Shown: positions 39,311 to 50,123 of the stretch, one piece after another | Numbering within the stretch: the stretch's first letter is position 1 | How the letters are laid out: each line of letters opens with the position of its first letter | Assembly: GCA_026692725.1 (NCBI GenBank) | Contig: JAPMUG010000004.1 | Span: 62,001 to 126,000 of the forward strand | Length of the DNA stretch: 64,000 bases | Direction: 5' to 3' | Origin: Ecytonucleospora hepatopenaei | Lineage: Eukaryota; Microsporidia; Enterocytozoonidae | Made by a program: the position numbers and the translations under genes | Notes under the pieces: model-generated | The model's input: only the letters and a program-made list of their open reading frames with translations | Database searches by the model: none | What the model was told of the DNA's origin: nothing

Positions 39311-40724
39311 AAGGTTAAACATGTATTTATATGTCTTGTTATTTTATAAATAAAGATGTATTAAAAAATGATTGTTTCTTAAACATTTTTTGCTATAACA
39401 CTTGAAAATTACACTTTTGTAATAATTTAAAAAATTTTTTTACACAACTATATAAAAAATTTTATTTTTAAATTTCTTTATCTTTTTAAAATTTTTGTTT
39501 TTTTAACTTATAACTAGGGTAACAAAAAAACGTCATGTTTTTTAAACTATTTAAAATTAGTAAATTTATATTTTTTAGGTTTTTAAAGTTGTATTAATGA
39601 ATTTAACAAAACAAATATAATGTTTTTTACAAAGATTAAGTTTCAATTTTCTTTGACATTTTTTTTAAAAATGTGCAAATATGAATTAATAATTGTTTAT
39701 AGCTAATATAATTGCTTAAAAACATGTTAACTATACCAAAACATATTTATTATATATTGTTTTTTTACACAATAAATACTTTTTTTATTTAAAAAATTTT
39801 TTGTAAAATGTTATAATAAAACTTATTTAACATATAGAAGAAGAATTTTTGTTTACACATATAGATTAATTTACAAAAATAACTTTTTGTATTAAAGCAC
39901 AATATTTTTTTATCACTTTAAAAAAAATTTTTTAAAGCAGATTAGTTTTATACTTCCTTATTCAAATAAAGTTATGGTTTCTTTTTTAAAATTCGACTCA
40001 TTTAAATTACAGGACATTTTTTGTAACAATATTTTTTGATTATAAAAATGGAAAAAATGTTTTTTTGAACTTATTCAATAAACTTACTTACAAAAACTTT
40101 TTTAATCAATTATAGTTTTGTAAAAAACAAGTTATCATTTTTAATTACTATAAAAATTTATTTAATAACTCCCTTAAAAGAAAAATACAAACATTTTCAT
40201 TCAAAAATAGTTAAAAATAAAAAACTATAAAAATGTACAAAAAGAAGTTTTTAATAATTTAAATATAATATTTTATATGCAAAAAGCTCTTTATGTGTTC
40301 AGAAAATTATTTTGAAAAACATGACATTTTTTGCTACCCTACTTATAACGTAAAAGTTTTTATGTGTTTTTTGATAATAATTTTTGTATTTTCTAAAAAC
40401 TTTAATTTAAAAGACATCATTTTATTAAATTATACTTTTATGAAAATTTTAATTTTTATTTTTTTGATTTTTTAAATATGAACTTTTTATTGCAATGATT
40501 TTTGTAAAAAAATTTTTTTTAATTTTAAAAAATGTTTTTTGTAAATAAAGATTTTAATGTTTGTGCTTATTTTTCAAATTTTTTTATTTTCTTAAGTTTT
40601 TTTTTAAGTTACAAAAACAAAAAAATTTTTACATTTACTTTTTTTTAAACTTTATATATTAAATTTTTTTGAATGATCTTATATATTTTTTATTACTTTT
40701 TTGTTCAATGATTACCAATAAAAA
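39311..40724. other. AT-rich desert, no gene seen
   Basis: About 1.4 kb of AT-rich sequence. The only ORF of note (60 codons at 40293) is low-complexity Phe/Ile/Leu and most likely chance. Confidence 0.6.
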
Positions 40725-40915
40725 TGATCCTCAGGCCTCAAACAAGGTAAGTACTGGTTTAACAAACTTTAAGTATAAAAACACTGGATGAAAAAACAAG
40801 GACTAAAGCGAAGACCCCCAAATGAGTCCGAAAAAAATGAGAAAATTAGGTATTTATGTTTTTTTGTAGGTTAGGGCAAGGATCCAATAACAAAATTGGT
40901 TGATGTAAAAAAATT
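40725..40915 (+). mobile_element. LINE family B relic
   Basis: Decayed + strand copy of the region seen inverted at 35043-35290: AACAAACTTTAAGTATAAAA, CTGGATG, GACTAAAGCGAAGACCCCCA, GAGTCCGAA and GTAGGTTAGGGCAAGGATCC all align in order with the reverse complement of that segment. Many differences are C to T and G to A changes. Confidence 0.7.
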
Positions 40916-41320
40916 TCAGTTTATGGTTAAATATTTTAATTTTAGGCATAATAAATAAATTTTAAGTTGTAATAAAACAAATTTAAAACATTTTTTAAAA
41001 TTTTTAAAACTTTTAATATTAGTTTTTTATGTTTTAAAAAAGAAAAAAATTTTGTTTTTTAAATTATAAATAAATAAATTTTTTACAATTAAAAAGTTCA
41101 CGTAAAATATTTAAATTTTAAAAATTTGTTAAAAGTATTTTAATATTATACAATTTGATTTTTTTATATTTTAATCAACTTTAAAATATTTTTAAACAAA
41201 TGTTTTTAAAATTTAGTTTTTTTACAGTTTTTTATTAATACTTTTTTATTTTTAAAGTGTTTGATTTAAAGCAAAATATTTTAATACTAATTTTTTAAAT
41301 TTTAATATTTGTTAACTAGA
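40916..41320. other. AT-rich sequence, no gene seen
   Basis: Very AT-rich. No ORF, RNA gene or transposon similarity recognised. Confidence 0.5.
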
Positions 41321-41870
41321 CCTCCCTGCCAGAATTAAAATTTTCATGAGCTCGTGCAAACATAAGATTAAGACAAATGGAACAAATGGAAAGTGTTAAG
41401 CGTGAATTATGAAGATTTATAGGAAAATAAGATAGAGGTCTAAAGGGAATTTTATTTGTGAATGTTTACTGGCGATTTACTGCTAGCTAAAAATTTTTAA
41501 TTTTTGCAATGGAGTAAATTTTTTACAAAGAGGGGGGGGGCAAAGGAGTACTTGTGAGGCATATTACTAAAAACCTCTTAAGCAAGTACCCTTAAGGGGT
41601 GTTTGTTTAAACACACCCTATTTATCAAACACCCCTTCACACACGGCTTGAAATTAAAGCCTTTGACCGAAGCATTTCGGCATTATTGTATTTTATAGAA
41701 TAGTGTGAGTTTGTGTATGGTAATCCCAAGGCGGGATGAAAGCCGCAGGTTTTTTTCTTGATTTTTTTATCCTAAGGGCTTGTTTATTACAAAAGCTAGA
41801 ATGATGTTTTTATAGAATTTTTTGTGAGCTATTTAGTAATGAATAAATTTGTATATATACTAAAACACAT
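41321..41870 (+). mobile_element. Second internally deleted LINE A derivative
   Basis: The 5' end (41321-41380) resembles the LINE A start (CCTGCCAGAATTAAAATTTT then GAGCTCGTGCAAACATAAG). A run of nine G at about 41532 and a GGGTGTTTG-TTT-AAACACACCC hairpin at about 41598-41620 precede the 3' UTR (41640-41750) and tail (to about 41865). Total length is about 550 bp with no coding sequence left. Same architecture as 38678-39310. Confidence 0.6.
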
Positions 41871-42248
41871 TTGGTGTAATTTAACACATAAGCATGTAAA
41901 AATAAAACTATACACTGTTATGCCAAAAAAGTTTATTGACAATGTTCAACATTATTTTCAAAAATTATTTAGCAAATGTTTATTATTTTGTCTATACCAC
42001 TTGGGTTTAGCTATGCGGGGATTGTCCCGCAATACATTTCAAATTTTATCATAAGTTTTAAAAATTTTTACTCATAAAAGACAAAAAACATTGTATAAGA
42101 ATTCAAACTATATTAAACTTTAAAAAAGTTTTTAACTCTTAAAAAATTTTTTTTAAAAAGCTTTATTAATTAAAATGTGAATTCAAACTGTAACAACGTA
42201 ATGTTACATGTTCTTGTTTATTTTAATACATTTGTTTTTTATTTTGTC
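41871..42248. other. AT-rich sequence, no credible gene
   Basis: A 76-codon ORF at 41824-42054 starts inside the LINE tail and has no recognisable feature. The segment ends at the CCCCC that begins the next LINE. Confidence 0.5.
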
Positions 42249-42254
42249 CCCCGC

Positions 42255-42770
42255 ATGAGTAAAATTTTTATTAATCTCGTGCAAACATGTAAAATGTGGA
42301 ATAGAGGGCAGGTAGAAACCAGAAAGCGATGCTATGGCTGGTGTAGACGGGATGGTAACACCCGCCGTTGGGTCTTGGTAACAAGGGCTGCAGAAACACG
42401 CAAGTGTTGTCTGTTTAAGTGTCGCATAAAGCCATATATACATGCTAGTTTGCCCAGAGCATTTGCTAGGCTTTATGCGTCTAATAATAACCAAAATATA
42501 ACCAATAATAACAACTTTTTAACAAAAAATATTTCCTTTTTTAATGTAAAATTTATTAAAATAAAATTAACCTCCTTAACAAGAAGGGTTAAAATTTTTC
42601 AAAAATTAAAATTTTTTAAAAAAATAAATGACAAAAATTACAACCATTTTGAAAGAAGGGTTAAAATTGTTCAAAAAATATTTTTACTAAATATAATAAA
42701 TTTCATTTTTTTTAAAATAGTGTTGTACAAAATGTTAGACCTTTATGCTCACCTGCGTAAAATACCATGA
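42255..42770 (+). CDS. LINE A copy 2 ORF1 (shortened)
   Basis: 172 residues from the ATG that follows CCCCCGC; the frame is open further upstream but the family start is here. The conserved N-terminus (INLVQTCKMWNRGQVETRK...GWCRRDGNTRR) and the C-terminal block (ERRVKIVQKIF...YAHLRKIP) match copy 1, while the central domain is missing. Two copies of an AGAAGGGTTAAAAT sequence (about 42582 and 42656) suggest slippage or recombination as the cause. The stop overlaps the ORF2 start as ATGA (42767-42770), as in copy 1. Confidence 0.75.
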   Translation: MSKIFINLVQTCKMWNRGQVETRKRCYGWCRRDGNTRRWVLVTRAAETRKCCLFKCRIKPYIHASLPRAFARLYASNNNQNITNNNNFLTKNISFFNVKFIKIKLTSLTRRVKIFQKLKFFKKINDKNYNHFERRVKIVQKIFLLNIINFIFFKIVLYKMLDLYAHLRKIP

Positions 42771-44341
42771 AAATAGGTAAAACTTCAATAAATACGCAGG
42801 TGAGCAATGATGAGGTCAAAAAGATAAAAAGAAATAAAAATTATGAGAAAAGATTAAAACCTAATGAAATACTTTTAAACGAGAATTGGAAAAATATAAA
42901 CATCGACTTAAAATGGTTAGAAAACCTTAAACACGATGATAATGATTATGCAAAATTTATTGAAGTAGGTGTACCTGAAGATACAAAATATGATAGATTT
43001 AATTACCAACAATTTTTAAAAGATGATCCAGATGAATTAAAAAAATGGAAAGACTATGAAAGAATTTATATTGATAGTGACACTTCGTTATTCGATGTAT
43101 CCTTTAGTGAAGAAGAATCTAACAAAAAATTAAAAATGAGTACATTGAGGAGTAAAAACACTTGCTCCAAGATGTCTCTTAATAAAATTAATAACGATGA
43201 ATATGAAACTTTCGAAGTGAATATTAATAAAATAAAAGAAATTTACAGGAACTTCAAACCACATCTATACAATTATTTAAATGTAAATAAAAGAAAATAC
43301 AATGACAGTAAACAAATACTAGTGTCAATTAATAAAAATAATTTAACTCAGATAGAAGAATTTAAAAAAATATGTAAGAAAAATACAATAATGTATAGTG
43401 AAATAGAAATTAGTAAAAAACTTAGGATTACAAAAAAATGCTCATTTATAGACATATGGTCAATTAATATAAATAGAATTGAGAATAAATTAAACGAACT
43501 TATATACATATGCAACAATCAATTACCAGAGTTTGTCCTTATTCAGGAAACATACCATACAATGCCACTCTATATAAATAATTACATCTGTATAGATCAA
43601 TTCAAAGATAATAACAATCATGGAATGCTCATGCTAATTCGTAAAAATATTGAATGTTCATATGAAATCATATACAATAAGGATGACATACAAATAATAA
43701 ATATATACATTGGTAATGAAATACTTAAAATTATTAATGTATACATGCCACACAATTCATCACGCATGATAACTAATGAACTTACAATTAAAAGTTATAT
43801 AAAAAATAATGTCAAAACATACATCTTAGGTGACTGGAATAAAGAAGAGACTAAAAACAATATATTCCATGATTACAATAAAGTACAAGTCATAAAAGTT
43901 AATAGTGGTACTAGACAGGTATATAACATACCTACTAGTACTGAAATAGACTATGGATACCAACTATTTAACAAACGTCTAGGAACAGCTAAAAAATTAA
44001 GCTACCAAATAAGTGACCATTATATAATCAGTTATAGATTCTTACAAAAATATAAAATTAATGATACAACTAAAATAACTTTCAATAGACTAAAAATAAC
44101 AAAACCTAAGTATGAAGTAATCATTAATGACAATATATGGATAAGTAATCTAACATATGATGAAAAAATAGAAAGTATTAAACAGAAATATAAACTTCTT
44201 AAAAAAGTAAAATATAAAAAATTCTATGAAATTTATGTATCAAATAATAAAAGAAAGTTGTTGGATGAAAAATCCAAATTATGCAAAGACATTAGAACAA
44301 GTGAAACAATAAATGAAAAAGTCTATAATAGACTAAGTTGA
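42767..44341 (+). pseudogene. LINE A copy 2 ORF2, endonuclease half
   Basis: Residues 1-523 of ORF2 with a complete AP-endonuclease domain (SININR, IQETYH, VYMPH, LGDWN, STEIDYG, SDH). The frame runs into the first bases of the inserted LTR and stops. About 96 percent identical to copy 1 at the protein level by eye (for example LVKWKD versus LKKWKD, LFNVSF versus LFDVSF). Because the RT half is displaced by 2.9 kb this copy cannot make full ORF2. Confidence 0.9.
44331..44335. repeat. 5-bp target duplication GACTA of the LTR element
   Basis: GACTA lies before the 5' LTR and again after the 3' LTR (47243-47247). Five bp is the usual size for Ty3/gypsy integrases. Confidence 0.85.
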
Positions 44342-44395
44342 ATCCTGAAATATGTTTTAATAAATTTTTACCCATGAAATTTTCCGAAGACAACA
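44336..44395 (+). repeat. 5' LTR (60 bp)
   Basis: Begins AGTTGAATCCTG and ends AAGACAACA. It contains AAATTTTTACCC directly before an ATG (44374), the same signal that precedes host start codons in this window. It is identical to the 3' copy by eye. Confidence 0.9.
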
Positions 44396-44404
44396 TGGCA
44401 CCTC
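44396..44404 (+). other. Primer-binding site of the LTR element
   Basis: TGGCACCTC follows the LTR without a gap. TGG pairs with the CCA end of a tRNA; a tRNA ending GAGGTGCCA would fit. The tRNA was not identified. Confidence 0.6.
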
Positions 44405-47173
44405 AAATAAGCGTTAATGATACGTTTAAGTCAGGAAAATTATTGCGTGAGGTAAAGATCCTTATGTTTGAAATCAAGTGGTCTAAAGCTAGTGAAGAAA
44501 AGAAAATGAATCTTTTTTTTGAAAAAGCAAGTGAAGAATTAAAAGAGTATGTAATGGAGATGCAGCTTCAAGTTGAAGGCTATAGTTTAGTAACAATAGC
44601 TATAAAGGATTCTTTAACGAAATTAGCTTTAAAAGAAGAGAAAGAAGAAAGAGAATAAGAGCTTCATAGAAGAGTAGAAGAAGCTGAAAAAAAAGTAGAA
44701 GAAATGGAAAGAGAAAAAGAGGAAGAACAGAAGAGAAAAATGTCCGAAATGATTGAAAAACTTAGTCGACAAGTTGAAGAACTAAGAATAAAAGGACATA
44801 AAAAGAGAAACAGAAATGTGGTGAAGTGTTTTAATTGTGGTGAGACGGGTCATTATGCAAGTGAGTGTTCCATAAATAAAGACAGTAAGAATTATCAGTT
44901 TAAATCTTTAACAAAATTTTGTTTAAAAACTTTAGAATCGTCTTATCCCAAATTATTTGGAAAAAAAGAGGGGAAAATTAAGTTTGTACCTGGTCATATT
45001 TGTAGAATAGACACAGAAAATGATAAAATTGTAAGTAAAAAAGGAATAAGATTAGAAGCAAATATGAGAGAGGATGCAAGAAAATACATAAAACATTTAG
45101 AGGAAACCGGTATAATAAGAAAATCAAAATCGAACTGGAGGAATCCAATTAGATTTTTGAGAAAGAAAACAGGAAAAATAAGACTTGTAGTAAATATGAT
45201 GGCACTGAATGACATAAGTTTTAAAGATGAAACAGAAATACCAAGTATAAAAGATATTCTGGAGAGTACAGAAGGTTCCAAAATTTTTACAGTGTTTGAT
45301 ATGAAAGATGCTTTTCATAGCATTGAAATAAAAGAAGATCATAAGAAAAAAACAGTTTTGAATTTGAAAACAAAGGATATGAATGGAATAGCATGCCCAT
45401 GGGATTTAAAAATTCGCCGCAAATAATGTCTAGAGTAATGGGTGATATTTTAAGAGATGAAATTGGAAATGGGGTACAAGTTTATATAGATGATATAATA
45501 ATTCATGCAAAAGAAGAAAAAGATCATGATAATTTAGTAAAAAAAGTATGTGAAAAACTAGAATTAAATAAAATAAGATTAAATGTAGAAAAAGTTCAAT
45601 TTAAAAAAGAAAAAGTAATACTTTTAGGAATTGAAATAAATGGAAAAACTAGTATTCCTAAGAAGGCAGAAAATTTAGAATTATTTAAAAATACAAGACC
45701 AAAGACAGTGTCGGATATAAGATCGTTTCTAGGAACCGCAAATTGGGCCAGAGATTATATTGAACACTTTGCACATAAAACTTTGATTCTTACATCTTTA
45801 ACAAAAGGAAAGCAAAAAAATAGAAAAATTGAATGGTCTGAAAAATGTGAAAAAGAATATTTAGACCTAATAAAAGAGCTTGAAAATTTGAAGGAATTAA
45901 ATTTACCAAATTATAAGAAATCGTTTATATTAAAAACGGATGCATCATACGACGCAGCTGGTGGTGTATTAATGCAATATGATGAAAATAGTGAATTGAG
46001 ACCAATTTATTGGTTTTCAAAAAAATTTACAGCAGCAGAAACAAAATATGGAATAACGGAAAAAGAGATGTATGCGGTTTATTTAGGTTGTAATAAATTT
46101 GCGCACGAATTGAAAGGAAAACATTTTGAAGTACACACAGATCATAAAGCTTTAATAACTATGAGAGAAAAAAGCTTTTTGGAAAATGATAGAGTGAATA
46201 GGTGGATAAATAAATTATCGGATTTTGACTTTGCAATTAAATACATTCCTGGAGAAGAAATGGGTCTTGCAGATTCTTTAAGTAGAAATTTAGGAAACGT
46301 CGATGAAGAAACTATTAAAAAGTTAAATGGATTGCATGTAAGACTTGGGCACAAGGGATTTGAAAGTATTAAACATGAAGTTAAAGAAATAGGACTGGAT
46401 TGTACAAACAACGAAATAAAAGAAATGCTGAGTAGATGTGAAATATGTTTAAAATATAATTCACAAAAAAGAGATGAAATAAAAGAAATTATTGTTACAA
46501 AACCATTTGAAAAGATAGGAATTGACACTAAAATTATCGATGGTAAGACAAAGGCAGTTTTAATTGCTATAGATTTTTTTTCGAGATATATATGGATTAA
46601 AGAATTAGAAGAAAAAACAGAAGAAAATATATTAAAATGTTTAAAAAATTGGTTTGAAAAGGAAAATGTTAAGATGCTTATACACGATCAAGGTAGAGAA
46701 TTTACAGGAAAAAAAATATTAGAATGGTGTGTTAGCAAAAATATAATAAATCACACTACATCACATGAATCACACACAAGTAATGGTCGCACAGAAAGAG
46801 CTATTCGTACAATTTCAAGTATTAAAAATAAAACAGAAAATTTAAGCTGGGAGAAAGTTTCAAAAATATATAACGAAACATGGCATAGGGGTATTAAAAC
46901 AACCCCCGTTGAATTAATAAAATTAAAAGAAGAAGAAAAAAAAGATAATTTCCAAAAATTAAATGATAAAAGCACCGGATTTTTTAAAGACAATGAAGTT
47001 TTAATTGCTAACAAAGAAAATCGAACAAAGAAAGATATTGATGAAAAAGGCCTTTTCAATAAAAAAGGAAAAATTTTGTATAAAACACCTGAGGATTCTT
47101 ATATTGTAAAGACAGAGCTTGGAAAAATTGTTAAAAAAAGAAGGTGGGATTTAAAACCCACGACAGCCTGTCT

Positions 47174-47182
47174 GGAGGGGGA
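47174..47182 (+). other. Polypurine tract of the LTR element
   Basis: GGAGGGGGA abuts the 3' LTR, the position from which plus-strand DNA synthesis is primed. Confidence 0.7.
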
Positions 47183-47242
47183 AGTTGAATCCTGAAATAT
47201 GTTTTAATAAATTTTTACCCATGAAATTTTCCGAAGACAACA
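47183..47242 (+). repeat. 3' LTR (60 bp)
   Basis: Same 60 bases as 44336-44395. Its internal ATG (47221) is in frame with the downstream LINE reverse-transcriptase half. Confidence 0.9.
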
Positions 47243-49503
47243 GACTAAAAGAAATTAAAAAAGAAATAAAACAAGAATCTAAACTTGAAGTAATAGCACG
47301 TAACAAAAGAATAACAAAATATAGACAAAACATAATGAAAAATAACAATCCTAGGGAAACATGGCAAATGATAAAAAGAGTTAACAGTAAAATATCAACT
47401 GACTTACCAATTATAAATGTTTATACCACTAATAATATAGCCTCTACAACATATGAAACAGGATTAAATATGTATAAAACTCACTTCAAAAACCTATGTA
47501 CAAGAGAATTAGACCCAATAGAATACAAATTTAATAAAAATTTTATAAAAGAAAACTATTCAGAAATACTTGATGAATGTATCAGTATAGAAGAATTAAC
47601 AAATGTAATCAACTCAATAGCAAATAATAAGGCCGAGGGGATGGACAACATCCCCGCAGAGTTTTATAAACTTATGATAAAAACAAATATAAAACAAAAT
47701 GCAATGGTTAATGAAATACTAAAAATTATGAATGGAGCCTATGAAAAAGGAATATTCCCAAGTACATGGTGTAAATCATATATAGTACCACTGTATAAAA
47801 AAGGTGACAAATTTAATCTAAATAATTACAGAGGCATAACAATAATAAACGTACTGCAAAAAATACTATGCAAAATACTTACAAATAGACTAAACATGAT
47901 TACTGAATCGTTTAACATAATAGCTAAAGAACAAATAGGCTTTGTTAGACAAGAAGAAGGAATAGCCCAAATTACAACACTATTAGAAATTGTTGAAAGA
48001 AGATTAAATGATGATTTAGAAACATATGTCATTTTTCTAGACCTTGAAAAAGCATATGATAAAGTGCCACATAATAACCTTTTAAATAAATTAAATAAAC
48101 TTGGAATGAGTAAAAAATTCTGTACCTTTATTGAAAACTTGTATAAAAATTCCGAATGCGTAGTAAGAGTAAATAACAAATATACTGAAAGCTTCATGTA
48201 TGAAAGGGGTGTCAGACAGGGCTGCCCACTCTCACCCCTTCTTTTTAACCTATATATAAATGACTTTTTAGAACATATGACAGGTGTATACGTACCTAAT
48301 CTCACATATAACCCTAAAGGACTGCAATTTGCTGACGATACAGTAGCATTTGCATATAATGAAAAAAGCATTGAACACAATATAAAACAAATTGAAAAAT
48401 GGTGTCAAGAAAATAAGATGAAAATAAACGTTAATAAATCAGGAATAATGCATTTTACAAATGGTAACAAAAATACAAGAACATTTAAACTGAATGACCA
48501 ACCAATACCAAATGTTGAAACCTATACATACCTAGGCTTAGAAATAAATACACTATTATCTAAAGACTTAATGATACAAACTAAAATAAACAATGGTAAA
48601 AGATTACTAGGAATATTTGCAAATACACTGAAAAACATTTACTTCCCATTTATGGCAAAAGTAATGTTTATTAAAAACCAATTAATACCAACTATGACGT
48701 ATGGATGCGAAATATATGGAATGACTGACGTGTATGTAAAAAAGATTAAAAGAGTAGTAGACCAAGCTATCTACTATATCTGTCATAAAAAAACATTTCA
48801 AAGAAGTATAATCTATCCTGAACTCAAAATAACCCACATAAACGCATTTGCAAGCCGTATGAGAACACGTGCATACTTCAAATGGAAAAACTCTACCAAG
48901 ATTATAAAAGATCTAGTAGACAATCCATTTTACTCACGTAAAGTGGATTGTAATATACCCTGGGTAACAAGTACTAAAAAATGGATAAATAGATATAAAA
49001 TACCTGATAACTTAAATAAAAAAGATTATAAAAAATTATTTTTCAATATATACAAAACACGTAAAAAGAAAATATCCGAGTTTGAAAAAATTATAGAAGA
49101 AACCGCTCTAGATAAAATAAATATACAAAAAATTATAAAAATGAATAAAAATCTTGATCCAACACTAATAATTGATATATTCAAATTTAAAACCAATTGC
49201 CTTACATTTACACCTAAATTTAAATATAGTAATATCTACACTATACCAAAAGATATAAATTGTGTGTGCTGCGGCACCACTCAATATGAAAGCTTTTACC
49301 ACCTAATATTCGAATGTAAAGAATTTAATGACTTGAGATACACATTTGTTAACGAAGTATACGAATCACCTGCAAAAACTATTAACAAAATGATAACAAC
49401 TAATAAAAAAAGACTTAAAAAATTTATAAAATTTATTACACTAATATTAAAACAACGTAAAACAATTATAAAAAAATCTAAAAAAGTATTTACCAATAAA
49501 TAA
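47221..49503 (+). pseudogene. LINE A copy 2 ORF2, reverse-transcriptase half
   Basis: Carries the complete RT domain (RGVRQGCPLSPLLFN, FADD) and the C-terminal Cys/His finger. From KRITKYRQ on, the protein is identical to copy 1. The frame is entered from the ATG of the 3' LTR: seven LTR-coded residues, MKFSEDN, are followed directly by LINE sequence. Thus a shortened RT protein with a plausible start signal could be made, though no function is shown. Confidence 0.85.
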
Positions 49504-49829
49504 AATATATTTAAAAAATTTTAACCAAGGGGGTAGATTCTGTGGACTGGCTGGTCTTAGGACCCATAAGCAGCGCCCCCTTCACACACGGCTTGAAATT
49601 AAAGCCTTTGACCGAAGCACTTCGGCATTAGTGTATTTGTATAGATTGATGTGAGTTTGTGTATGGTGATCCCAAGACGGGATGAAAGCCGCAGGTTTTT
49701 TTCTTGATTTTTTTATCCTAAAGGCTTGTTTATTGCAAAAGCTAGAATGATGTTTTTATAGAATTTTCTGTGAGTAATTTAGTAAAAAACAAATTTGTAT
49801 ATATATAAAATATTAGGTGAAAAAATTTA

Positions 49830-50123
49830 ACTGGGTGAAAATTTTGCACTTGATTTTGGATAGAATACTCTCACTAGCAAAAGCAATACAAATTTGGACT
49901 ATGAGAGTAACAAAATAGTAATTTAAACAACATCTACACGGATAAACATTTTATGATAAAAAACATATAATCTGTGTAATGCAACGTCAAATGACGTATA
50001 TGACGTAAAATACAACCACGAAAATAACAGGATGTATGTGTTGTACAGACTTTCAGCGCACAAAAAATTGAAGACTTAATAAAAGAAAACAAATTAAATT
50101 GGGAGTTTACGGATACTAATTTT
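49830..50123 (+). mobile_element. LINE A relic (copy 3), ORF1 part
   Basis: Broken frames here read like the central ORF1 domain of copy 1: NIYTDK near 49930 and DVKYNHENNRMYVLYR near 50010-50050, compared with NIFTDN and DVRYNYENQKVYVLCQ in copy 1. Several stops and frame changes. It is cut by the Merlin element that follows and seems to resume at 51149. Confidence 0.6.

Larger units (their letters stand above)
44374..47195 (+). pseudogene. gag-pol of the Ty3/gypsy-like element (stop + frameshift)
   Basis: The likely start is the ATG inside the 5' LTR, at 44374 right after CCC. The gag-like part is Glu/Lys-rich coiled coil, interrupted by an in-frame TAA at 44656-44658, then a CCHC knuckle CFNCGETGHYASEC (about 44829-44870). 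RT begins with KIRLVVNMMALNDISF and VFDMKDAFHSIEI; a 1-nt shift near the TTTT at 45355-45358 moves to the frame starting MPMGFKNSP, with the catalytic YIDD at about 45484. RNase H has TDASYDAAGG and VHTDHKALI. Integrase has the H-x3-H and C-x2-C finger (HVRLGH, CEIC) and a D, D, E core (GIDTK, HDQGREF, NGRTERA). The frame ends at a TGA inside the 3' LTR. No protease domain. Confidence 0.9.
44336..47242 (+). mobile_element. Compact Ty3/gypsy-like LTR retrotransposon, 60-bp LTRs
   Basis: A 2907-bp element with identical 60-bp direct repeats at both ends, a primer-binding site starting TGG right after the left repeat, a purine tract (GGAGGGGGA) right before the right repeat, and a 5-bp target duplication. 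The order is gag-like coiled coil and zinc knuckle, RT, RNase H, integrase. No aspartic protease motif (DTG or DSG) is visible. Both LTR length and element length are at or below the low end for autonomous LTR elements. The coding frame carries one in-frame stop and one 1-nt frameshift. Confidence 0.9.
42249..49807 (+). mobile_element. LINE family A, copy 2, split by an LTR element
   Basis: Starts with CCCCGC-ATG as in copy 1 and ends in the AT-rich tail at about 49805. ORF2 is interrupted at 44335 by the Ty3/gypsy-like element (44336-47242, with GACTA duplicated). Compared with copy 1, ORF1 lacks about 165 codons, the ORF2 5' part differs at scattered positions, but from about 47285 to about 49695 the two copies appear identical. 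The 3' tail then differs again (TTTTTTTCTTGATTTTTTTATCC type as at 41750). No target duplication was identified with confidence. Confidence 0.9.

Noticed and set aside
40293..40475. 60-codon Phe/Ile-rich ORF in the AT desert
   Set aside because: Low complexity, no start motif, no coding composition.
44338..44373. Upstream extension of the LTR element ORF
   Set aside because: It has no ATG (TTG first codon). The ATG at 44374 directly after CCC is the better start.
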